Below, piece after piece: positions 1-5,024 of a stretch of 9,197 nucleotides of DNA. This stretch comes from Rhodospira sp. Lineage in GTDB: Bacteria > Pseudomonadota > Alphaproteobacteria > Rhodospirillales > Rhodospirillaceae. The first letter of the stretch is position 1. Each line of letters starts with the position of its first letter. Under the pieces are notes generated by a model that did not search any database, had not been told where the DNA came from, and saw only the letters and a list, made by a program, of their open reading frames with translations. Where the stretch lies: the NCBI GenBank assembly GCA_028277295.1, contig JANQGN010000556.1, positions 1 through 9,197 on the forward strand. The letters are read 5' to 3'. The position numbers and the translations under genes were made by a program.

Positions 1-123
1 CGCCGCGTGATGCCGACGGACGGCGCGGCCGTCGCGGAGAGGACTGGGGCTGGGGCTGGGGCTTGGCCCCGGCCGCCTCCGCCGCCCGGATCCGAAACAC
101 AGAGCATGGTGCGTGTGACCTAG
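1..123 (+). CDS. Possible C-terminal tail of an unidentified gene (5' end outside window)
   Basis: Frame 1 is open from the first base and stops at TAG 121-123. It reads through a low-complexity tail (an Ala-Gly run, then Trp-Pro-Arg and four prolines) and ends in MVRVT. Most codons end in G or C, as in the real genes here. The final few codons and the stop lie in the terminal bases of the neighbouring insertion sequence, so if this is a real gene its original end was probably replaced by the insertion. The stretch is too short to recognise a family. Frame 3 on the same strand is also open, so the coding assignment is weak, and the region could equally be non-coding. Confidence 0.22.
   Translation, partial: RRVMPTDGAAVAERTGAGAGAWPRPPPPPGSETQSMVRVT
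44..61. repeat. Three tandem CTGGGG hexamers
   Basis: Three exact copies of CTGGGG lie end to end and give three runs of four guanines, followed by CTTGG. In frame 1 they encode the Gly-Ala alternation of the possible gene tail. A two-layer G-quadruplex on the plus strand is conceivable but nothing else supports one. Confidence 0.6.
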
Positions 124-470
124 CCCCGAAAAAGTGGACACCGGGTTATGCGGCACGCAACTCGGCGTGTTCCGGGGTGATGTGGGCGAGCGCTGAGCAC
201 AGGCGCCGACGATTGTCGGTGCCTTCGATGTCGGCAAACAGATCGCGCCTTGCCTCCTCGCGGCTCGCGTATTGGCGGCCGTGGACCGGTTCGGTTTTCA
301 GGATGCCGAAGACGCTATCCTTGGGCGCGTGGTCCCAGCAGTTTGCCCCGCGGATCATGGAAGCCGCCAGCCCATTGTTTTTCAGTGTTGTCCTGCACTC
401 ATGCGAGGCGTACTGGCAGCCGCGATCCGAATGGTGGGTCAGGCCGTGGAGCACCTCCGGATGCGGCGGA
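114..470 (-). mobile_element. Right-end remnant of an IS3-family insertion sequence
   Basis: The remnant runs from a typical IS3-style end (TGTGACCTAGCCCCG at 114-128, followed by AAAAAGTGGACACC) to about position 470, where the sequence becomes the znuB coding region. Only about 350 bp remain of an element that is normally 1.2-1.5 kb. The left end, orfA and the first two thirds of orfB are missing. The transposase points leftwards, with its C-terminus nearest the retained end, as expected for IS3 elements. The inner boundary is inferred from where transposase similarity stops and may be off by several bases. No target duplication can be identified because one end is gone. Confidence 0.75.
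146..463 (-). pseudogene. IS3-family transposase OrfB, C-terminal fragment
   Basis: About 105 residues of the integrase-type catalytic core (rve superfamily) remain. They start at HPEVLHGLTHHSDRGCQYAS, which contains the second catalytic Asp in the HHSDRG motif, and end with the IS3 tail pattern YASREEARRDLF then NRRRLCSALAHITPEH. IS3 OrfB proteins are usually 270-300 residues, so the N-terminal part with the first catalytic Asp is lost. The site of the third acidic residue reads NCWDHAPKDSVF, where relatives usually have a Glu-Ser-Phe core, so Glu appears replaced by Asp. The usual aromatic FYN before the NRRR motif reads TDN. The open frame extends to 595, but that part is antisense noise over znuB. 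The fragment cannot be an active transposase. Confidence 0.8.
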
Positions 471-1266
471 CACCGAACCGCGCCCCCTCGGCCAGGGCAA
501 GCGTGATCACACCCGTGGCGACGATCACGGCCCCCGACGTCAAGTCGAACGCGTAGGCCAGGGCCAGCCCGGAGAGGGAAAACACCAACGCCCAAAGGAC
601 GGCGGTCACCATGAGCATCGCCAGGGACCGCGCCGTCATTTCGGCCAGATAGGCGGGAATTGTCAGCAGGGCGATCACCAGGATCAGGCCTATCGCGGGG
701 ACCGACGTCATCACCGCCAGCGCGACCGTGGCGACCAGCAAGATGTGGACGGCCGCGACCGGCACGCCACGCACGCGCGCGAACTCCCGGTCAACCGAAA
801 CCGCCAGCAATGGTCTGTAAAACACCACGGCGATCGCCACCAGGGCGCCGACACTGATCGCCATCGTCCGCAGGACATCGTTGCCGACGGCCAGGATGGA
901 CCCGAACAGATAGCTCATCAAATCGACGTTGTAGCCGGGCGTGAGGTCAATCAGCAAGACGCCGAACGCCATGCCGCCCGCCCAGAGCAAGCCGACGGCG
1001 ACATCCAGGCGCTCGCGTTCGCGCAGGGTGATCAGGGCCGCCAGGATCGCGGCCCCGACCGCGAACAGCGTGGCCGTGGTCATCACGGGCCAACCGATGA
1101 AAAACGCCAGTCCGACGCCCCCATAACCGGCGTGCGCGACACCGCCGGCAAGGAAGGTCATGCGGTTGACGACGACCAGCGCGCCAACAATACCGCAGGC
1201 GATGCTGACCAGGACAACGGACAGAAGCGCCTTCTGCATGAAGGGATACGCCAGGGCCTCAAGCAT
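439..1266 (-). CDS. znuB: Zinc ABC transporter permease ZnuB (C-terminus rewritten by IS)
   Basis: This is the inner-membrane permease of the zinc importer, of the ABC-3 (ZnuB/TroC) family, working with ZnuC and ZnuA. The 275-residue product has about eight hydrophobic segments, starting with LLSVVLVSIACGIVGALVVV. It carries family motifs such as RMTFLAGGVAHAGYGGVGLA near residue 40 and a loop around VRGVPVAAVHI that should contact the ATPase. Start at 1266 is chosen because AGGAG (minus strand, 1274-1278) lies 7 bases upstream and because the ATG overlaps the znuC stop by 8 bases, a typical translational-coupling arrangement. The open frame continues to 1326, but that start lies deep inside znuC. 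The last eight or so residues (RIRRCSTA) are read out of frame from transposase sequence, so the native C-terminus is lost or altered. All membrane segments seem intact, so function may survive. Confidence 0.9.
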   Translation of the reverse strand: MLEALAYPFMQKALLSVVLVSIACGIVGALVVVNRMTFLAGGVAHAGYGGVGLAFFIGWPVMTTATLFAVGAAILAALITLRERERLDVAVGLLWAGGMAFGVLLIDLTPGYNVDLMSYLFGSILAVGNDVLRTMAISVGALVAIAVVFYRPLLAVSVDREFARVRGVPVAAVHILLVATVALAVMTSVPAIGLILVIALLTIPAYLAEMTARSLAMLMVTAVLWALVFSLSGLALAYAFDLTSGAVIVATGVITLALAEGARFGVRRIRRCSTA

Positions 1267-2068
1267 TGACGGGCTCCTGTCGCGGCGCGTGTTCTCCAGC
1301 CATTGGCAGGACGCGGGCCATGTCATGAATGAACGTCCCCATCGGGCAATTGGCGCGATGGACGCCGTACATCAATTCCAGCATCGGCTCCGTCAAGACC
1401 GGCGCCGGGTTGTGGATGACCTGGCGGTTGATGCATGTCACCGCCGTCGCCTGCGGCACGGCCGCCGCCAGGTCGTGCGACACAAGGATGACGGTGCGAT
1501 GAACCGCCAGACGGTCCAGGAGTTCGATGACGCAGGACTTTCCGGCCGGGTCGATGCTGGCGGTCGGTTCGTCCAGAACCAGGATATCGGGCATGGAGAC
1601 CAGGGCGCGGGCGATCAGCACCCGCTGCCGCTGCCCCCCTGACAGGGCGCGGATCGGCCGATCGACGAAGGCGTCCATCTCGACCGAGGCTAGCGCCGCC
1701 ATCACCGCCTTCCGCGCGTCCCGCCCGCGTCGTGGTCCGATCCATGACCGCGGTCCGTTGCCGCCGGCACGTCCCAGAGTCACCAAATCCCCCGCCGTGA
1801 TCGGAAACGCGGGGGAAATGGTCGAAACCTGCGGGACATAGCCGATGCGCCGGGCACTCCGCGCCGGATCGTCTCCGAACACCCGGACACGGCCTTGTGT
1901 CGGTCGGAGCAGCCCCACCATCAGCTTGGCCAAGGTCGTCTTGCCGCCGCCGTTGGGGCCGAGGACGGCGACGAATGCGCCCTCGGCCACCTCGAAGGTG
2001 ACGTTTTCGACGGCCCACATGCCGTCATAGCGGAAACTGACATCCTCGAAGGCGACGACCGATGGCAT
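1259..2068 (-). CDS. znuC: Zinc ABC transporter ATPase ZnuC
   Basis: This is the cytoplasmic ATPase that powers zinc import through ZnuB. The 269-residue product has every ABC landmark in order: Walker A GPNGGGKT (37-44), Q-loop Gln at VPQ (80), signature LSGGQRQR (142-149), Walker B ILVLDEPTAS (162-171) and H-loop SHD (197-199). It is most like the ZnuC/TroB group of metal-type ATPases. The ATG at 2068 is chosen because residues from MPSVVAFEDVSFRYDG align with the normal family N-terminus. The longer frame to 2158 adds about 30 unrelated residues overlapping znuA. An AAGGAAAG stretch on the minus strand (2079-2086) is a rather distant ribosome site. The gene follows znuA by 31 bp and overlaps znuB by 8 bp, so all three are probably one transcript. 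Confidence 0.94.
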   Translation of the reverse strand: MPSVVAFEDVSFRYDGMWAVENVTFEVAEGAFVAVLGPNGGGKTTLAKLMVGLLRPTQGRVRVFGDDPARSARRIGYVPQVSTISPAFPITAGDLVTLGRAGGNGPRSWIGPRRGRDARKAVMAALASVEMDAFVDRPIRALSGGQRQRVLIARALVSMPDILVLDEPTASIDPAGKSCVIELLDRLAVHRTVILVSHDLAAAVPQATAVTCINRQVIHNPAPVLTEPMLELMYGVHRANCPMGTFIHDMARVLPMAGEHAPRQEPVNA

Positions 2069-2099
2069 GGCGCGGAGTCTTTCCTTGATCAGCCCAAGA

Positions 2100-3107
2100 T
2101 CAGCGAAGAGTGTCCGCGAACGCGGCGCCAATGGCCCGCATGTTCTCCGGCCAGTCATAGGCCAGCGGGCTCAGCGGACGGACCTCACCCCCCAGTTCCT
2201 CGGCGATCGCCTTGGCGGAGCGTTGAGAGAACTGAGACTGCACGAAAATCACCTTGATATCGTTGGCGCGGGCGGCGTCAATCATCCGGTGCATGTCCTG
2301 AGGGCTGGGTTCGTTCCCGTGTGTCTCGATGGCCATCTGACGCAGACCATAGGAATCGGCGAAGTAGCCCCAGGCGGGATGATACACCATGAACGTGCGC
2401 TGCGGCACGGACGCGAGTTGCTGCGCCACGTCCGCGTCAACCGCATTGATGGTCGCGACGGTTGCCGCATAGTTGCGGCGGAAATCCTCGGCGAAGGCAG
2501 GGCGAAGTTCGCTCAAGTCCTCCACGACGGTCGACGCCATCACCCGCATCGTCATGGACGCAAGCCAGACATGGGGGTCGGGAGCACCCGCCGCGTGGTG
2601 ATGCCCTTCATGGCCGTGTCCCTCGTGATGATGGTCGTCATCGGCATGGGCGGTGTGGTCATGGCCAGACTCGTGCGCGTGCTCGTGGTCATGCTCGTGC
2701 TCTTCGTGGGACCCGTACCCCCCCCCCATGCGCCGCCGTTTGACCCGCTCGGCCATGTCCAACACCATCATGTCCGGTGCCGCGTCCCGAAAACGGGGCA
2801 ACCAAGCGCGTTCAAACGGCACACCGATGGAGAAATAGACCTCGGACTCGCTCAAGGACCGCATCTGACTCGGGGTCGGCTCATATGTCGCCGGAGAGGC
2901 GCCAGGCTCAACCATCACGGTTGTGTTGACGTGTTTCCCGCCGATGGACTCCACCAACCACTGTTGCGGCACGATCGAAACCATAACTGGAATCGGCTCG
3001 GAATGGGCGTGGTCCGTGTGCCCGGTGTCGTGAGCCAAAGCCGGCGACAGAAGGCCCAAGGCGAAAACCGTGGACAGGAGGCCGCGAAAAACGGAGCGAC
3101 GATTCAT
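2100..3107 (-). CDS. znuA: Periplasmic zinc-binding protein ZnuA with His-rich loop
   Basis: This is the solute-binding protein (TroA/ZnuA cluster, COG0803 type) that captures zinc in the periplasm for ZnuBC. The 335-residue product has a signal peptide (MNRRSVFRG, then a hydrophobic core, cleavage likely after ALA at 25). It then has a small His cluster at 26-35, the first lobe, and a charged His/Asp/Glu loop at about 134-171 with 17 histidines. Ligand-region motifs follow: DPHVWLA (177-183), YHPAWGYFADSYGL (242-255) and ETHGNEPSP (261-269). Two sites differ from Escherichia coli ZnuA: PATYEP stands where the His of PHTYEP is expected, and PLSPLAYDW where DPL is expected. An AAAGGGA ribosome site (minus strand, 3118-3124) lies 10 bases before the ATG. 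A G10 run sits at residues 127-130. Probably regulated by Zur. Manganese specificity is less likely given the His-rich loop and linked zur. Confidence 0.92.
   Translation of the reverse strand: MNRRSVFRGLLSTVFALGLLSPALAHDTGHTDHAHSEPIPVMVSIVPQQWLVESIGGKHVNTTVMVEPGASPATYEPTPSQMRSLSESEVYFSIGVPFERAWLPRFRDAAPDMMVLDMAERVKRRRMGGGYGSHEEHEHDHEHAHESGHDHTAHADDDHHHEGHGHEGHHHAAGAPDPHVWLASMTMRVMASTVVEDLSELRPAFAEDFRRNYAATVATINAVDADVAQQLASVPQRTFMVYHPAWGYFADSYGLRQMAIETHGNEPSPQDMHRMIDAARANDIKVIFVQSQFSQRSAKAIAEELGGEVRPLSPLAYDWPENMRAIGAAFADTLR
2718..2727 (-). repeat. Homopolymeric G10 tract within znuA
   Basis: Ten consecutive C on the plus strand read as ten G in the coding strand, spanning the end of Met127 and the three Gly codons 128-130, just before the His-rich loop. 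The reading frame is intact at this length. A gain or loss of one base would truncate the protein before all later metal-site motifs. Confidence 0.9.
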
Positions 3108-3204
3108 AGCCGATGTATCCCTTTGTCAGGACGGCACGCGACGATGCTCGGGGCCGTCACGAGGAGAGCGAGGTGGGAGTATGAAACATGATCCGGGCCT
3201 TGCG

Positions 3205-3220
3205 GTATGATATACAGTAC
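3205..3220. promoter_or_regulatory. Candidate Zur operator between znuA and zur
   Basis: GTATGATATACAGTAC is an imperfect palindrome (GTA, three bases, TATA, three bases, TAC) and the most AT-rich spot in the intergenic region. It resembles the TATG-TTATA-ACATA style of proteobacterial Zur boxes at TATG, TATA and the outer TA, but not fully. It overlaps plausible -10 elements on both strands, so one bound dimer could block both znuA and zur. Family knowledge places a Zur site exactly in this position; the assignment of this palindrome is inference. Confidence 0.5.
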
Positions 3221-3236
3221 GGCTTCATGGTTTCAA
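3207..3236 (-). promoter_or_regulatory. Putative znuACB promoter
   Basis: On the minus strand TTGAAA (3231-3236) is followed either by TATATC (3209-3214) at 16 bases or by TATCAT (3207-3212) at 18 bases. Both -10 options lie inside the candidate Zur palindrome. The resulting leader before znuA would be about 95 bases. On the plus strand TATGAT at 3206-3211 could serve as the -10 of zur, but its -35 is weak. Confidence 0.45.
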
Positions 3237-3258
3237 TAGGACGCGGAGGATAAGTCCC

Positions 3259-3681
3259 ATGAGGAACCGGCGCTTGGCTCCGAATCACACCCTGGTGTTC
3301 GACGCGCTGAAAGACGCGGGCCGACCGGTCACCGCGTACCAATTGATCGACGCCTTGCGTGGCGTCGGTATCTCGGCGCCACCCACCGTCTATCGTGCCC
3401 TGAACCGGCTGATATCCGATGGTCTGGTCCACAAGCTTGAAAGCATGAACGCTTTCGTTGCCTGCACCCACACCCATGCCGGCGGCAGCGCGGTGGTGTT
3501 CGCGATATGCGACATGTGCGGCGGCGCCGACGAGTTCGCTGACGAGGCGATCGGAGAGCAACTGGCGAAACGCGCGATCGAGCGTGGTTTCGCCCTCAAC
3601 AAAGCTGTGGTGGAACTGCACGGAACGTGCGCGAAATGCACCGAGCCTCCTCTCTTGATCGAACAAGGGCATGTGTCCTGA
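3259..3681 (+). CDS. zur: Zinc uptake regulator Zur (Fur family)
   Basis: This is a zinc-responsive repressor that binds DNA as a zinc-loaded dimer and normally shuts off znu genes. The 140-residue product opens almost directly with the winged helix (RRLAPNHTLVFDALKDAG, then TAYQLIDALR). The Zur-type recognition region is APPTVYRALNRLISDGLVHK (40-59), followed by ESMNAFVACTHTH. Metal residues visible are Cys69, His71 and His73, ICDMCG (Cys84, Cys87), and HGTCAKC (His121, Cys124, Cys127). The two CxxC pairs form the structural zinc site known from Fur-family proteins. The pattern PTVYRAL...LVHKLES...CDMCG...E is that of Zur rather than Fur. GGAGGA (3245-3250) sits 8 bases before the ATG, and no in-frame start lies upstream, so the N-terminus is truly about 20 or more residues shorter than E. 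coli Zur. Divergent from znuACB. Confidence 0.93.
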   Translation: MRNRRLAPNHTLVFDALKDAGRPVTAYQLIDALRGVGISAPPTVYRALNRLISDGLVHKLESMNAFVACTHTHAGGSAVVFAICDMCGGADEFADEAIGEQLAKRAIERGFALNKAVVELHGTCAKCTEPPLLIEQGHVS

Positions 3682-3790
3682 ACGAGGACTACGAGCCCGT
3701 CCGGAAAGTCTCGGGAGCCACAATATGGTGTGTGCCCGCGCCCAAATTGCATACCTTATGTGGTGTCTTGCAAGGCTTTCCGGACAGACA

Positions 3791-3832
3791 CTCAGGATGA
3801 GGATTGTCCATTTAAAACAACCTCATCCTGAG
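3791..3832. repeat. Inverted repeat CTCAGGATGAGG / CCTCATCCTGAG
   Basis: Two perfect 12-bp arms (3791-3802 and 3821-3832) are separated by an AT-rich 18-base loop containing ATTTAAAA. The CCTCATCCTGAGG core followed by GACCGAAGGAT resembles a dispersed palindromic repeat I know from alphaproteobacterial genomes. No T-run follows on either strand, so it is unlikely to be a simple intrinsic terminator, although it may still slow convergent transcripts. Confidence 0.65.
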
Positions 3833-3924
3833 GGAGGGAAACGACCGAAGGATCTCCATCGCGTGCTCCGGTCCTCTCGGAAGGCGCTTCTTAAACGATC
3901 ATCCATCCGAGTTCGGAGCCCTGC

Positions 3925-3966
3925 TAGAGCATGTTGCGCGATTTCCGAATCGCCCAACATGCTCTA
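3925..3966. repeat. 42-base near-perfect hairpin TAGAGCATGTTG...CAACATGCTCTA
   Basis: The arms are 12 perfect pairs, one C-C mismatch, then 6 more pairs (GCGATT / AATCGC) around the 4-base loop TCCG. The outer arm resembles the GAGCATG family of dispersed hairpins seen in alphaproteobacterial genomes. A second hairpin follows at once (3969-3989, GATTTG / CAAATC, nine pairs with one mismatch), and a third lies at 4011-4029 (GCGATC / GATCGC), so the interior of the element is a chain of stem-loops. Confidence 0.75.
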
Positions 3967-4183
3967 ATGATTTGTTTTTCAAGCAAATCGTCCCCAAAAG
4001 ATCTTCCAGGGCGATCCGTACCTGATCGCTCGGGATTTGCTCTATATCGCAGTTCCCGAGACTTTCCGGACGGGCTCTTATGGATTGGGGTGGCCCAGGC
4101 GGTCAGGTTGAGCCGATGCTGGGGGTGGCGAGGAGCGCCGATGGCCCGCCGCCCGTGCCCAACAGGCCGCGCCCGGACCCGCC

Positions 4184-5005
4184 TCACCCCGGACGTGCGC
4201 CGAAGCGGATGCGGGCAAGGCCAGGCGTGAGGCGCCAGACAACCGGCGCGACCGTCCAGACGCCAAAGACGATCCTCAAGACCCCGCGCGGCCAACGGAA
4301 CGGCAGGCGGTGGTACTCCGCCAGGTTCGGGATCCAGGCCCGCAATGTCGGTTCGATCTCATCGATGTTGATGCCCCAGGGCATGGGGGGGGCGCTGTAG
4401 TGCGGGGTTTTCTTGTAGCCACGCAGGGTCTTTCTGGAGACCCAGCGCGGAATGTGGTCGAAGGCAAGCCAGGCGCCGGGGAATCGCGCCGCCATGTCGC
4501 GCAGCAGGGCCGCGACCTCCGCCTCCTCGAAGTACATCAGCAACCCCTGCGCGGTCAGGAAGACGGGCCGCCCGCTGGGCACGGCATCGAACCAGGCCCG
4601 GTCCATGACACTCAGCGGAACGTGCCGATGCCGCGCGTCCGGCGTGATGAAGCGTTCCCGCACGGCCATGGCCTCGGGCACGTCCACCGCGATCCACAGG
4701 GCCTGGTCGCCGGCCACGCGGAAGCGCTGGGTCTCCAGGCCCTCCCCAAGGTTGACGATGACGCCGTCCGGGTGCGCGTCCAGGAAGGCCCTCAGTTCCC
4801 GGTCGAACACCGCCGATCGCACCCCGTGAGATCCATCGGCCTTACCGAAAGAACGCACATAGTCGTAGTCGAGGCTGCGGTAGATGCGCAGCGCCGTGTC
4901 GTCCCGCAACACACCGTCCGGGCGCGCCGCCTCCGCGGCCCGGTTGTGCAAGGTCCACAGCATGGTCTCGGGGACATCGGTCAGGGATACCGCGGCCGTC
5001 GCCAT
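4184..5005 (-). CDS. LCM/TcmP-type SAM-dependent methyltransferase
   Basis: This is a predicted cytoplasmic class I methyltransferase of the leucine carboxyl methyltransferase / TcmP O-methyltransferase group (COG3315 type). The 273-residue product has the SAM-binding motif as VIVNLGEGLETQRFR (82-96), a close variant of the usual NLGAGLDTR. The acidic residue of the next strand is in VDVPEAM (108-113), and the family motif GLLMYFEEAEVAALL follows (154-168). Start at 5005 has AGGAGGA (minus strand, 5012-5018) 6 bases upstream. The longer open frame to 5272 runs antisense-like through the receptor C-terminus and lacks family sequence. It begins 19 bp after the receptor stop, so the two are almost surely co-transcribed. 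The substrate is unknown; context suggests a metallophore or another small molecule, but this is inference. A C8 run on the coding strand (4385-4392) is a minor slippage risk. Confidence 0.85.
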   Translation of the reverse strand: MATAAVSLTDVPETMLWTLHNRAAEAARPDGVLRDDTALRIYRSLDYDYVRSFGKADGSHGVRSAVFDRELRAFLDAHPDGVIVNLGEGLETQRFRVAGDQALWIAVDVPEAMAVRERFITPDARHRHVPLSVMDRAWFDAVPSGRPVFLTAQGLLMYFEEAEVAALLRDMAARFPGAWLAFDHIPRWVSRKTLRGYKKTPHYSAPPMPWGINIDEIEPTLRAWIPNLAEYHRLPFRWPRGVLRIVFGVWTVAPVVWRLTPGLARIRFGARPG

Positions 5006-5024
5006 TGTCTGTCCTCCTCGACCC

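Larger units (their letters stand above)
3690..4080. mobile_element. MITE-like non-autonomous element with 24-bp terminal inverted repeats
   Basis: A perfect 24-bp inverted repeat frames 385 bp: the left arm is 3693-3716 (starts GAGCCCGTCCGGAAAG) and the right arm is 4054-4077 (ends CTTTCCGGACGGGCTC). Counting one unmatched base beyond each arm, the element is flanked on both sides by the dinucleotide TA (3690-3691 and 4079-4080), which would fit a TA target duplication as made by IS630/mariner-like elements and some IS5-group elements. The interior has no convincing gene but several hairpins, and it fills the gap between the convergent genes zur and the methyltransferase. A decayed IS with its transposase deleted is the alternative. 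The parental element is not in this window. Confidence 0.72.

Noticed and set aside
250..1269. Long plus-strand open frame of 339 codons across znuB
   Set aside because: It is rich in Gln, Arg, Asp and His with no domain pattern and lies antisense to a clear permease; GC-rich codon bias creates such mirror frames.
2067..3191. Long plus-strand open frame of 374 codons across znuA
   Set aside because: It is antisense to znuA with low-complexity His/Val/Met stretches that mirror the His-rich loop; no family is recognisable.
3671..4295. Two open frames through the gap between zur and the methyltransferase
   Set aside because: They owe their open frames to palindromic repeats (both strands read an SPNML or SRNML type peptide at the same hairpin) and show no protein family signature.
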